Below, in pieces: positions 34,203-42,368 of a DNA stretch of 64,000 nt. The position numbers and the translations under genes were made by a program. Below the pieces are notes generated by a model. The model worked only from the letters and a program-made list of their open reading frames with translations, did no database searches and had not been told where the DNA came from. This stretch comes from JAYREN01 sp963663375. Its GTDB lineage: Bacteria > Acidobacteriota > Holophagae > Holophagales > Holophagaceae. The DNA is taken from positions 558,001-622,000 of the forward strand of contig OY760195.1 of assembly GCA_963663375.1 (NCBI GenBank), in the 5' to 3' direction. Position 1 is the stretch's first letter, and the number at the start of each line of letters is the position of its first letter.

Positions 34203-34888
34203 GGGGCCTCCACGGCGGGCCGAGCCGAAGGCTCGGGGGGATGGAGCGGGTTGGTCGAAAGGATCGCCCGGGTCTTGCCCGAGGGGCCCTTCAACTCGAC
34301 GGAAGTGGATCGGATGGGCCCCACCGAGAGCAGGTTCCCCTCGAGGACCTGACCGGAGCGATAGCCCTTGCCCTCGAGCCAGGCCCGGGAGCCCGAAGCG
34401 CCGTGGATCAGGAAATCCAGCTCGGGCACCTGGGGCTCTGGGAGGCTCCCCTTCGCACCTTTTTTGTCGGCGGCCTCCACCGGCGACAGCGGTTCTCGCA
34501 CACCGGTGGGAACGGTCAGGTATTTGGGTTGCGGCTGATCCAGGATCGCCTCCTGCGCGGACCGGCGAGCCAGATCCCGGAAGGTGTTTTCATCGGCCAG
34601 ATAGGGAGGCGGCACCGCCATGCCCCTAAGATCCGCCCAGATATCCAGACCGGTATCGCCCTCCGACCGGGGTGGGGCGGGCGCTGGGAGCCCCGCCGGA
34701 GACACCATTTCGGGGGCGGGCACCTCGGCGCCGGGGGCGGGCGAAGCAGCGGCATCGGTTGAGGGCTGAGGGGGTGGCGTGGGCGAGGCCGACATCGTGC
34801 GGATGTTCATGTAGACCACTGCCACCGCCCCCACGGCGAGCAGGGGAAGCAACCAGGCCTTGTTCTTTTCCACAAAGGACACGCTCAC
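34199..34888 (-). CDS. PilP/GspC-like bitopic linker of the second system
   Basis: A 229-residue protein with a single N-terminal membrane helix (about 11-27), a long Pro/Ala-rich periplasmic linker (about 33-75), and a small C-terminal beta domain (about 155-210, FLIHGASGSRAWLEGKGYRSGQVLEG). The pattern matches GspC/MshK/PilP-type proteins that bridge the inner-membrane complex to the secretin, whose gene it overlaps by 4 nt. Assignment is by topology and position. Confidence 0.6.
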   Translation of the reverse strand: MSVSFVEKNKAWLLPLLAVGAVAVVYMNIRTMSASPTPPPQPSTDAAASPAPGAEVPAPEMVSPAGLPAPAPPRSEGDTGLDIWADLRGMAVPPPYLADENTFRDLARRSAQEAILDQPQPKYLTVPTGVREPLSPVEAADKKGAKGSLPEPQVPELDFLIHGASGSRAWLEGKGYRSGQVLEGNLLSVGPIRSTSVELKGPSGKTRAILSTNPLHPPEPSARPAVEAP

Positions 34889-34889
34889 C

Positions 34890-35498
34890 TCAGGGCACGA
34901 GGACCAGGTTTCTTAGCAGGAGGTACTGTCGCAGGCCCTTCTCGTCGGCCTCCCAGCGGAATCCCACCGGCTCCAGCAGCGGCTCGATGCGGGGCAGGCC
35001 GTCCAGGGTCCGGAAGAGCTGGGGAGTGGGTCCATCGACGCGGGCCTCCAGCACCCAGGCCTGGAGCTGCCCCAGGGTGCTCGCCTCCTGACCCGAAGGC
35101 AGGCCCTGGGACAGGGTGGTAGGCAGCGTGAAGCTGCCCCGGATGGGATCCCAGGTGGAACGAACGCCCGCCAGATCGATTCCGGATTGGCGGCAGGTCT
35201 GCTGAAGCTCCGTCACCACCCGGTGGTAGTGCCCGAGACGCTCACCGTCATTGGCCACCCGGGGGATGCGACGGCGCCAGGGAGCGGATGGAATCTCCAG
35301 AACCTTGCGCTCCTCGGCGTTCAGAGGCTGCACGGCGGGGAGTTCGGAAAGGCGCTGGTCCGCGGCCCGCTGGCGCTCGATATAGACCCGGTCCCGCTTG
35401 AAGCAGGGCAGGAGCACGAACACCACGAAGATTGCGGGAAGCACGCCAAAGACCGTAAAGAGGATGGCCCATTCCCGGGAGCGGCTGTTCTTCTTCAT
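34890..35498 (-). CDS. PilO/GspM-like inner-membrane protein of the second system
   Basis: A 202-residue protein: basic N-terminus, one membrane helix (about 11-30), coiled coil, and a C-terminal alpha/beta domain. It sits right after the PilM-PilN fusion (4-nt overlap) and 1 nt before the PilP-like gene, the usual PilO slot. Sequence similarity to PilO is low by eye. Confidence 0.6.
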   Translation of the reverse strand: MKKNSRSREWAILFTVFGVLPAIFVVFVLLPCFKRDRVYIERQRAADQRLSELPAVQPLNAEERKVLEIPSAPWRRRIPRVANDGERLGHYHRVVTELQQTCRQSGIDLAGVRSTWDPIRGSFTLPTTLSQGLPSGQEASTLGQLQAWVLEARVDGPTPQLFRTLDGLPRIEPLLEPVGFRWEADEKGLRQYLLLRNLVLVP

Positions 35499-36907
35499 GG
35501 CGCGGTCCCCTGCAGCGTGAAGCGCGTCACGGCACGCTGGGTGGGCTTGTCTGAATCCTGCTCCACGCGATCAGAAACGCTGATCTCCGTGACCGGCGCC
35601 AGGGCGACCCCGGGCTCCCGGGCAATGGCCTGGAGATACTGTGCCAGGGGCCCCACCGAAAAACCGCTTTCCGTGAAGGCGAGGCCGGTGACCGTAAAGC
35701 GGTGACCCATCTTGTCCCCGGGGATCTCGAAGACCTCCACCTTCTCCAGCTGGATTTCCGCCGGAGCCTTCAATAGCAGCCCGCCCAGCCGGGAGAGCGT
35801 GGCTGCGGCCTGGGCCTGGCGCTTTTCCGCCGCCCGCAGCCGCAGGAGCGGCAGCCGTGCCTGGATGATGCGCCCCTCCTCGCTGGTGCGAGTCTCCCGC
35901 TCCGCGAGCCGCTGCTCGGCCGCCTCGGCGGCTTGCTTGAAACCCTTCTCCTGGGCCAGCAGGAAGATCCCGCCTGCCAGCATGAGCACCACCATCACAC
36001 TAGCCGCCACCCAGACCGCAGCCCGGAATAGGCGCAGGCGGATGGCGTCCTGGATTTCCTGGGGGACCAGGTTCAAGCCATTCCGTCGCCCCCGTTCCTG
36101 GAGAATGCCCCGCTGGAGGAGGGGCCAGAGCTCCGGTGCCGCCACGTCCACGGCCAGGCGCAGATTGTTCTGGATGCGTTTGCCGAGGGCCTCACTGAGA
36201 TCAGGCGTGCCCACCACGAAGAGCTTCTCGAAGGTCGCGCCGCGCTGTTTCTGCTTGTAGAACTGCAGGAGGCGGCTGACTTCTTCGAAGATCTGCTCGT
36301 CGGCCTCATCCCCCAGTTCCGGCAGGCGGAAATTCCGCACCAGTACCAGCGAGCGCCCCCGGAAGATGAAGATGTGGCCCTCTACCCCCGCATTGAGGGC
36401 GAGCACGAGACGCCCCTGGGGCAGGCTGGCGCTGTGTTCCAGACCGCAGAGAAGGGCCCGCTGAAAGGGAATGGCATAGACCAACGAGAACCCAGCGCCC
36501 TCGATGGCACCCACCCAGTCGTAGAGATCCTCTTGGGGCACCGTGGCCACCCACAGGGAGTGACCACTCTCGGCACTGAGATCCTGATCCAGGGTGGCGG
36601 CAAAGGAAAGGGCTCGGCCTCCCCCCTCGGCGGCGGCGATGCGGGCCCCCACCTCCTGTTGCTCGTGATGGGTCAGGTAGGGCGCATCCTGGCATTCCAC
36701 CGAGACGCTGAGCTGCCCCAGCAGCAGCTGCACCTCGCTGCCCGGCAGGGCGAGCTGCCGCAGTTCTCCGGCCCAGGTGGCACGGCGCCCAGGTCCATGG
36801 GGCAGTTCCGAAAGACTACCCAGCGCCCGGCCATCTGGCGCCCGCAGTATGGCCCCCCGATCATCGATCTGGAGGGTGAGGGTGGATTTGGGGGGGCGCG
36901 GGGTCAT
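35495..36907 (-). CDS. PilM-PilN fusion protein (GspL-like)
   Basis: A 470-residue protein. The first ~270 residues form an actin-like PilM/GspL cytoplasmic domain (LVLALNAGVEGHIFIFRGRSLVLVRNF, and EVSRLLQFYKQKQR). A single membrane helix follows (about 293-315), then a coiled coil and a periplasmic PilN-type ferredoxin-like domain (about 375-470). In the first pilus operon these are two genes. Such fusions resemble GspL of type II secretion. The gene lies 3 nt after the pseudopilin stop. Confidence 0.75.
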   Translation of the reverse strand: MTPRPPKSTLTLQIDDRGAILRAPDGRALGSLSELPHGPGRRATWAGELRQLALPGSEVQLLLGQLSVSVECQDAPYLTHHEQQEVGARIAAAEGGGRALSFAATLDQDLSAESGHSLWVATVPQEDLYDWVGAIEGAGFSLVYAIPFQRALLCGLEHSASLPQGRLVLALNAGVEGHIFIFRGRSLVLVRNFRLPELGDEADEQIFEEVSRLLQFYKQKQRGATFEKLFVVGTPDLSEALGKRIQNNLRLAVDVAAPELWPLLQRGILQERGRRNGLNLVPQEIQDAIRLRLFRAAVWVAASVMVVLMLAGGIFLLAQEKGFKQAAEAAEQRLAERETRTSEEGRIIQARLPLLRLRAAEKRQAQAAATLSRLGGLLLKAPAEIQLEKVEVFEIPGDKMGHRFTVTGLAFTESGFSVGPLAQYLQAIAREPGVALAPVTEISVSDRVEQDSDKPTQRAVTRFTLQGTAP

Positions 36908-36910
36908 GAG

Positions 36911-37738
36911 CTAGTTGACCTGGAAATTCATGACAATCGTTCGCTGCTCGCTCGGGGATAAATTGACGACCTGGGTGACAGGATTTGGTGAGGCAAGCCC
37001 CGCATTTTTAATGTCAACCGTCACCTGGAAGGGACCGGCAGGAAGGTTCGGAAAATCACAGTTGGCAATACTTACTACCACCGGCCCTCTCTGATTAGGA
37101 TTTCGCCCAGTAGCTGGCCAGAGCGCCGTGATCCGGCTGGCAGCATCAATAGTTTGGGGAATGGCTATTCCGGCGACGAGCTTGTAGACCTGGACATCAA
37201 CCTTAACCCTGGCGTCTGAATTGGCGAGAACAAGAGGCGCCGTGGGGTACACAAGATCGTCTCCAGTATTCAGCGTTCCATCAGGCCCAGAGCTTCTCAA
37301 CTGGTAACCACCGCTGACCACCCCGAGGGTGATCAACCTTCCCCAGGCATCGATTGGAAGGCCGCCTGTTCCAACCTGCGTCCTGATGGAGCCCGTCCAG
37401 TAGGGACCGTTCCATCCCCAGTTGAACTGGGTTCCTCCAGTCGATCCCCAAAGGGCAAGATTCGCGGGTGTCCGCGTCGTCATTCGCCGCAGATCTGCAA
37501 GCGGACCTCTGGGATCGAAGCCAAAATCGGATCGCATGTTTGCGACCTGCCGCTCCCGACTCCCAAACATCGCCTCGAAGGCGATCTTCAACCCATCCCG
37601 GGTCGTCCGCTCCCGCTGCTGATTCAGCGCCTTCATGACCAGGGGGGCGGCGGCGCTGGCGAGGATCGCGATGATGCCCACGGCCACCGCCGCCTCGATG
37701 AGGGTGAACCCCTGGGGCCTGCTAGCTTGGCTGCGCAT
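36911..37738 (-). CDS. Large pseudopilin of the second system
   Basis: A 275-residue prepilin with leader ending QG and the methylation motif FTLIEAAVAVGIIAILASAAAPLV. The rest is long for a pilin and beta-rich, so it may be a minor or tip pseudopilin. The ATG at 37738 has GGGAG 6 nt upstream and lies inside the end of the pilC-like gene (17-nt overlap). GC and codon use look lower than the neighbours. Confidence 0.8.
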   Translation of the reverse strand: MRSQASRPQGFTLIEAAVAVGIIAILASAAAPLVMKALNQQRERTTRDGLKIAFEAMFGSRERQVANMRSDFGFDPRGPLADLRRMTTRTPANLALWGSTGGTQFNWGWNGPYWTGSIRTQVGTGGLPIDAWGRLITLGVVSGGYQLRSSGPDGTLNTGDDLVYPTAPLVLANSDARVKVDVQVYKLVAGIAIPQTIDAASRITALWPATGRNPNQRGPVVVSIANCDFPNLPAGPFQVTVDIKNAGLASPNPVTQVVNLSPSEQRTIVMNFQVN

Positions 37739-38936
37739 TGACGCTCCCAATCAGGGTATAGATCGGCAGGAGGATGGCCACGGCTATAAAAACGATCACC
37801 GCAGCCAACACCACCAGGATGATGGGTTCCAGGAGCTGGAAGAAGCGCTTAATGCCTGAGCGCACCTCGGCGTCGAAATAGGTGCTGACCTTGCCGAGGG
37901 TCGCCTCGAGATTGCCCGCCTCTTCGCCGATGGCCAACATGCGCACCACCAGGGCCGGGAAATACCCCACCGAGGCCGCCATCACCGCCAGGCGTTCGCC
38001 GGATTCCACCCCTTCGCGAATGCGGCGCACGCAGTACCCCAGACGCGCATTGCCGGTCACCTCCTGGCACTCCCGCAGCACCTGCACGATGGGAATGCCC
38101 GCCCGGTACTGCCCGGCGAAGAAGGTCGCGAAGCGGGACAGCCCCATGCGGGTGACGAGCGCCCCCAGCAGCGGCATGTGCAGCACGCGCGTGTCCCACC
38201 AGAGGCGCACATCTGGCTTGCGCAGCGCCGCCTTGAAGGCGAAATACCCTCCGATGACCAGCAGCGCCACCAGCCAGCCCCAGGTGGCGACCACCTGCCC
38301 CAGCAGGAGGAAGATCCGCGTGGGCAGCGGCATGGGCACGTTCAGCTCCTGGAGCATCTTGAGGATCACCGGCAGGGCGAAGGTGCTGACCACCAGGATC
38401 ACCAGCGACACGAGCCCCAGCACGATCATGGGATAGGTGGCGGCCTGCTTGACCTGGCTGGTGAAGTCTTCTTCCCACTCCACCAGGCGGATGACCTCGC
38501 GGATGGATTCGTCCATGCGGCCACTGGCCTCGCCGGCGCGGATCATGCTCACCTGCAGGGGCTTGAACATGCTGGGATAGACATCCAGCGCCTCGGAGAG
38601 CGTGGACCCGCCCTCGATGCGGCGCCTAATGTCCTGCAGGGCCTTGTCCACCTCGGGCTTCTCTTCCACCCGGTAGTCTTCCAGGGCCGCCAGCAGCGGC
38701 ACGCCCGCTTCGACGTACGACCCCAGATGCATGAAGAAGGCGATGAGTTCCTTGCGCTTGACCTTGGGGCCCCTAAAGCCTGTGGCGGCACCGACCTCCC
38801 GGACCAGCTCCGCCTTGACCAGGAAGGCCCCGGTCTGGGCCAGTTCCCGGGCCAGGACGGCCTGATCGGACGCCACCTGGATCCCGCGGATCACCTTGCC
38901 ACCGGGGCCGCGCGCATGGTACGCGAAGGCGGGCAT
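37722..38936 (-). CDS. PilC/GspF-type inner-membrane platform protein
   Basis: A 404-residue polytopic protein with two GspF repeats (about 65-190 and 270-395). Motifs include the N-terminal YHARGPGGKVIRG, the GVPLLAALED segment and its second-repeat counterpart GIPIVQVLRECQE, and IGEEAGNLEATL. Three membrane helices per family model. It recruits the assembly ATPase encoded directly upstream (20-nt gap). Confidence 0.93.
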   Translation of the reverse strand: MPAFAYHARGPGGKVIRGIQVASDQAVLARELAQTGAFLVKAELVREVGAATGFRGPKVKRKELIAFFMHLGSYVEAGVPLLAALEDYRVEEKPEVDKALQDIRRRIEGGSTLSEALDVYPSMFKPLQVSMIRAGEASGRMDESIREVIRLVEWEEDFTSQVKQAATYPMIVLGLVSLVILVVSTFALPVILKMLQELNVPMPLPTRIFLLLGQVVATWGWLVALLVIGGYFAFKAALRKPDVRLWWDTRVLHMPLLGALVTRMGLSRFATFFAGQYRAGIPIVQVLRECQEVTGNARLGYCVRRIREGVESGERLAVMAASVGYFPALVVRMLAIGEEAGNLEATLGKVSTYFDAEVRSGIKRFFQLLEPIILVVLAAVIVFIAVAILLPIYTLIGSVNAQPS

Positions 38937-38956
38937 CTAGGCGTCTCCCCGTGGGC

Positions 38957-40624
38957 TCATGCTTCGTCCGCCATGGTGGCGAGCAGGGATTCTTCAAGGG
39001 TGGTCAGCCCCTGCTGGGCGAGGTGGAGGGCGTGCTCGAAGAGACTGGTCTTGCCCTCTTTGCGCGCCAAGGCCTCGATTTCGCTCAGGCCTGCGCCCTG
39101 GGCGATGAGTTCGCGGATGGCCGGGCTCACGAACAGGAGATCGTGAATGGGGCGCCGCCCCCGGATGCCGGTATGGCCGCAGAGCTCACAGCCCTTGCCC
39201 TTCTCCCACTTGCCCTGGCGCTGGTGGGGCTTGAGGCGAGCCAGGGATTCGGGATCGGGCTCGTAGGGCTGGGAGCAGGCCTGGCAGTTCACCCGCAGCA
39301 GGCGCTGGGCCAGGATACCCTGCAGGGCCGCCGCCAGCTCGAGCCGAGAGAGCCCCATGTCCTGGAGCCGGGGAATGCTGGCCACGGGATCATTGGTGTG
39401 CAGGGTGGAGAGCACCATGTGCCCCGTCATGGCCGCCCGCACGGCGATGGAAGCCGTTTCGCCGTCGCGGATCTCACCGATGAGGATGATGTCGGGATCC
39501 TGGCGCAGGATGGAGCGCAACCCCGCCGCGAAAGTCAGGCCCGACTTCACATTGACCTGCACCTGGGTGATGAGGGGCAGTTCGTATTCGACGGGATCCT
39601 CGATGGTGACGATGCACCGGTCGGAGCCGTTGATGCTGTTGAGGGCCGAATAGAGGGTGGTGGTCTTGCCGCTGCCGGTGGGACCGGTCACCAGGATCAC
39701 GCCGTGGGGGCGGGTGAGCAGGATCTGGAACTGGTTGAAGACCCACTCAGGCATGCCGAGCTGATCCAGGCCCAGCACCAGCTTGGTCTTGTCCAGCAGG
39801 CGCAGCACCACCTTCTCGCCGTGGGTGTTGGGCAGGAAGCTGGCGCGCACATCAAAGCGCCGCTTGCCGAACGCGTACTGGAACTTGCCGTCCTGGGGCA
39901 GGCGCGTTTCGGCAATGTTCACTTCGGCCAGGATCTTGAGTCGCGCGGTGACGGCGGCCTGCACGGCTTTGGGCAGCGTGGGCCCCTGCACCAGCGTGCC
40001 GTCCACGCGAAAGCGGGTGAGCACCGTGCGCTCCACCGGCTGCACGTGGAGATCCGTGGCCCGGTCCCGGGCGGCCTTGAGTAGCAATTGATCCACGAGG
40101 CGCACCACCGGCAGCTCAGCCTGGGCATCCTTGCTGTCGCCCACCGCGGCCTGGATGGCCTCCTCGATGACCTCCTCGATGGTCTTGCGCTCGCCGTAGG
40201 CCTCATTGATCTTGGTCTGGATATCGTCTTCGGCGGCACCCTTCACCTTCACCCGCAGGCGAGTGAGGCTCTCCAGCTCGGAGATGGCTTCAATGTCGTA
40301 GATGTTGCCCATGGCCACGAGCAGTTCGCCATTGTCCTGGGAGAGCGGCAGCACCGAGAGCCGCCGGGCAACGGACTCGTGGACCAGGGAAAGCACGCTC
40401 GGGTCGATGTCGATCTCCGAGAGCTCTACATAGGAAACGCCACCCTGCTCCGCCAGCACCGCCGAGAGGGTCTGGGCGGTCAGAAGGCCAAGCTGGGTGA
40501 GGATCTCCCCCAACATGGCGCCCGTGCGCTTCTGCTCGCGCACCGCGAGTTCCAGCTGGCGTTCCGTGAGAACGCCCCGCTCGACAAGGCGCTCACCCAG
40601 CATCCTGCGGGGGGCTTCGGCCAT
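38957..40624 (-). CDS. GspE/PilB-type secretion/pilus assembly ATPase
   Basis: A 555-residue hexameric ATPase. It has MshEN/GspE N-terminal domains (about 5-150), Walker A GPTGSGKTTT, an Asp box, Walker B ILIGEIRD with the catalytic Glu, a His box STLHTND, and a zinc-binding tetracysteine (CQAC...CELC) near 450-485. It powers extension or pseudopilus assembly for the operon. The start is ATG 40624 with AGGAG 7 nt upstream; a TTG one codon earlier is possible. No PilT-type retraction ATPase is in the window. Confidence 0.94.
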   Translation of the reverse strand: MAEAPRRMLGERLVERGVLTERQLELAVREQKRTGAMLGEILTQLGLLTAQTLSAVLAEQGGVSYVELSEIDIDPSVLSLVHESVARRLSVLPLSQDNGELLVAMGNIYDIEAISELESLTRLRVKVKGAAEDDIQTKINEAYGERKTIEEVIEEAIQAAVGDSKDAQAELPVVRLVDQLLLKAARDRATDLHVQPVERTVLTRFRVDGTLVQGPTLPKAVQAAVTARLKILAEVNIAETRLPQDGKFQYAFGKRRFDVRASFLPNTHGEKVVLRLLDKTKLVLGLDQLGMPEWVFNQFQILLTRPHGVILVTGPTGSGKTTTLYSALNSINGSDRCIVTIEDPVEYELPLITQVQVNVKSGLTFAAGLRSILRQDPDIILIGEIRDGETASIAVRAAMTGHMVLSTLHTNDPVASIPRLQDMGLSRLELAAALQGILAQRLLRVNCQACSQPYEPDPESLARLKPHQRQGKWEKGKGCELCGHTGIRGRRPIHDLLFVSPAIRELIAQGAGLSEIEALARKEGKTSLFEHALHLAQQGLTTLEESLLATMADEA

Positions 40625-40654
40625 CAATGGACTCCTGGATATGCCCCAAGATAC

Positions 40655-40683
40655 ACCAAAGGCCCGCAGTGCGGGCCTTTGGT
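40655..40683. terminator. Intraoperon hairpin between pseudopilin and ATPase genes
   Basis: A perfect 14-nt inverted repeat (40655-40668 with 40670-40683) between two minus-strand genes. It has no long T-run, so it may attenuate transcription and favour the pilin over the assembly genes. Confidence 0.55.
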
Positions 40684-40698
40684 ACCGGGAGACAGGGC

Positions 40699-41346
40699 TC
40701 AGTTCACCCGCACCACGATATCGTCCCGGGAATCCCCGGTGGCGCTCGCAGTGTTCTGGTTCCAGATCGCCGGGTAGCCGGTGGCGCCATGGGTTGCGTT
40801 GGCGGGCAGCACAGTGTGATCGGGGCCGCCGCTGACTACCCAGATGGGAGAGGTAGAGATCAGCTGATCGGCGGCGTTGTAGCCCAGAATCACGTAGCTG
40901 CGTCCCCAGGGATCGGTTTTCTGGGCGACATCATTGGCCATGTAGGGCCCCTTGTAGGCGAATTCCGCCGTCGGGAGGGTCGCGGCCGGATATCCGAACA
41001 GGGTCTGGGTCGCGGCCACGGTGCCCAGGCGCGTGAAGAGTGCAGTGAAGCTATTCGCCGCCGCCACAGCCACGCCGGTGGGGGCCTGGGTTGCAGGCGT
41101 GACCCCAGAACCCCAGGCCACGGTGCCCAGGCCGATACCCGCGGTCGGGCGAGACCCCGTATCCTTCAGCTGGCTGGCGATGGCGGCTGCGATCACCTGG
41201 ACATCGTTCCGGGCGCGGGCCACGCGGGCGTCGTTCAGGTTCTTGACCACCAGAGGAACGATGATGCCCGAGAGGATGGCGACGACTGCGATAGCCACGG
41301 CGGCCTCGATCAGCGTGAAGCCCTGGGTTCGGTTTCGACAAGTCAT
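40699..41346 (-). CDS. Type IV pilin-like pseudopilin, first gene of the second system
   Basis: A 215-residue prepilin: leader MTCRNRTQG, then FTLIEAAVAIAVVAILSGIIVPLVV, with Glu at +5. The C-terminal part is Gly/Ala/Thr-rich and contains an ATDPWG-like KTDPWGRSYV segment as in GspG-type pilins. The ATG at 41346 has GGGAG 6 nt upstream. First in the operon and followed by a hairpin, it is a candidate major pilin. Confidence 0.85.
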   Translation of the reverse strand: MTCRNRTQGFTLIEAAVAIAVVAILSGIIVPLVVKNLNDARVARARNDVQVIAAAIASQLKDTGSRPTAGIGLGTVAWGSGVTPATQAPTGVAVAAANSFTALFTRLGTVAATQTLFGYPAATLPTAEFAYKGPYMANDVAQKTDPWGRSYVILGYNAADQLISTSPIWVVSGGPDHTVLPANATHGATGYPAIWNQNTASATGDSRDDIVVRVN

Positions 41347-41493
41347 AGGAATCTCCCAAGAGGACGGTAGCGTCTCGGATACCAAAGCCATCGGGATAAG
41401 GGGCGAAAACCTTGAGGAATTTGATCGACCTCCCTGGAGCCCGCCCCTGGATTAATCTCGAAGATCCCGGTATCATTGCCCCTGCGATCCACC

Positions 41494-41568
41494 GCGGGCG
41501 TAGTTCAGTGGTAGAACGTCAGCTTCCCAAGCTGAATGTCGACGGTTCAATCCCGTTCGCCCGCTCCA
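41494..41568 (+). tRNA. tRNA-Gly (anticodon CCC)
   Basis: A 75-nt cloverleaf: acceptor GCGGGCG pairs with CGCCCGC, D-arm with AGTTCAGTGGTAGA, anticodon stem TCAGC/GCTGA with loop TTCCCAA, T-arm GGTTCAATCC, encoded CCA. It decodes GGG. A TATCAT -10-like box lies about 18 nt upstream. Its 3' end is copied twice downstream. Confidence 0.95.
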
Positions 41569-41573
41569 AAATG

Positions 41574-41594
41574 AGGCCCCCGATTCGGGGGCCT
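41574..41594 (+). terminator. Hairpin after tRNA-Gly
   Basis: AGGCCCCCGA (41574-41583) pairs perfectly with 41585-41594 around one T. It has no strong T-tract. A larger hairpin with the same core occurs at 41733-41780. Confidence 0.65.
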
Positions 41595-41604
41595 TCGCAA
41601 TTTA

Positions 41605-41621
41605 GGGCGAACGGGATTGAA
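41605..41621 (-). repeat. Inverted partial copy of the tRNA-Gly 3' end
   Basis: GGGCGAACGGGATTGAA is the exact reverse complement of 17 nt of the tRNA T-arm/acceptor (41546-41562). Confidence 0.85.
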
Positions 41622-41717
41622 TCACTGAAAGACTGATGGCTAGGCGCCCGCGGGAGCCGTCCAGTGGACGGTTCGCACGGACCAGCGCCGCCCCAGCCTT
41701 TCGCGTGGCCCGCAGGG

Positions 41718-41740
41718 AATCCCGTTCGCCCGCTCCAAAA
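41718..41740 (+). repeat. Direct copy of the tRNA-Gly 3' end, attachment-site-like
   Basis: An exact 23-nt repeat of 41549-41571, i.e. the tRNA 3' end through CCA plus three bases, 169 bp downstream. Direct repeats of a tRNA 3' end are the classic footprint of a tRNA-targeting integrase (attL/attR). The enclosed 150 bp hold no gene, so any element has been lost. Confidence 0.75.
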
Positions 41741-41780
41741 GACCAAGGCCCCCGAAATCGGGGGCCTTGGTCTTTTGGAG
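41733..41780. terminator. Strong bidirectional terminator before the biotin carrier gene
   Basis: A 23-bp perfect stem (41733-41755 with 41758-41780, loop AA) with AAAAG/CTTTT flanks, 15 bp from the minus-strand stop at 41795. Its left arm overlaps the copied tRNA end. Confidence 0.85.
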
Positions 41781-41794
41781 TTAGGATCGGCGCT

Positions 41795-42340
41795 CTATTC
41801 CGCCTTGGGCTGACCTTCCAGGGGCACCAGGCTGAGCATGGGGCTGTTGATCTCCAGGTTGATGCCCTCTTCCACATGGACCCGGACCACCTTGGCGTTC
41901 ATGGGGGCCACGTACTCATTCTGCATCTTCATGGCCTCGAGGATCAGCACGGGCTGGCCTTCTTCCACGGTCTCGCCCTCTTCGACGAAGAGCTTGACTA
42001 CCTTGCCGGGCATGAGGGCCTTCATCAGGCCGTCGCCGGCCTGCTTGGCCCTAGCCATGGCGGAGGCGAGCAGCGTCTTATGGGGGTCTTGGAGGGTGAA
42101 GTCGTAGGCGCCGTCGTACAGGCTGGCCCGAAAACCGTGGAGGTCGGGATCCATGGTGCGAAGCCGGTCGATGTTCACGCCCACCGAGTGCCCCTCCATG
42201 ATGATCGAATAGCTGGTGGGTTCGACCTTCACCAGGTCCAGGGGAATGTCCTCGCCATCCCAGACCATGACCAACTTGCCATGGTGGCGATGGATTTCGA
42301 GTTCGTGGGTTTCATCGCCAATCGTCAGTGTGCGTTTCAT
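41795..42340 (-). CDS. Biotin carboxyl carrier protein
   Basis: A 181-residue protein with a C-terminal biotinyl domain (about 105-175) containing MPGKVVKLFVEEGE and the biotinylation motif EAMKMQNE (Lys about 143). The N-terminal ~95 residues resemble the BT-type region of acyl-CoA carboxylase carriers. The biotin carboxylase homologue is 28 nt upstream, so the two form an operon. No carboxyltransferase is nearby. Confidence 0.88.
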   Translation of the reverse strand: MKRTLTIGDETHELEIHRHHGKLVMVWDGEDIPLDLVKVEPTSYSIIMEGHSVGVNIDRLRTMDPDLHGFRASLYDGAYDFTLQDPHKTLLASAMARAKQAGDGLMKALMPGKVVKLFVEEGETVEEGQPVLILEAMKMQNEYVAPMNAKVVRVHVEEGINLEINSPMLSLVPLEGQPKAE

Positions 42341-42368
42341 CGTTCTATCCTGCCTGAGTCATCGGGTG

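Noticed and set aside
41574..41780. Repeated palindromes as a small CRISPR array
   Set aside because: Repeats are tRNA-derived, in both orientations and unevenly spaced, without regular spacers or cas genes.
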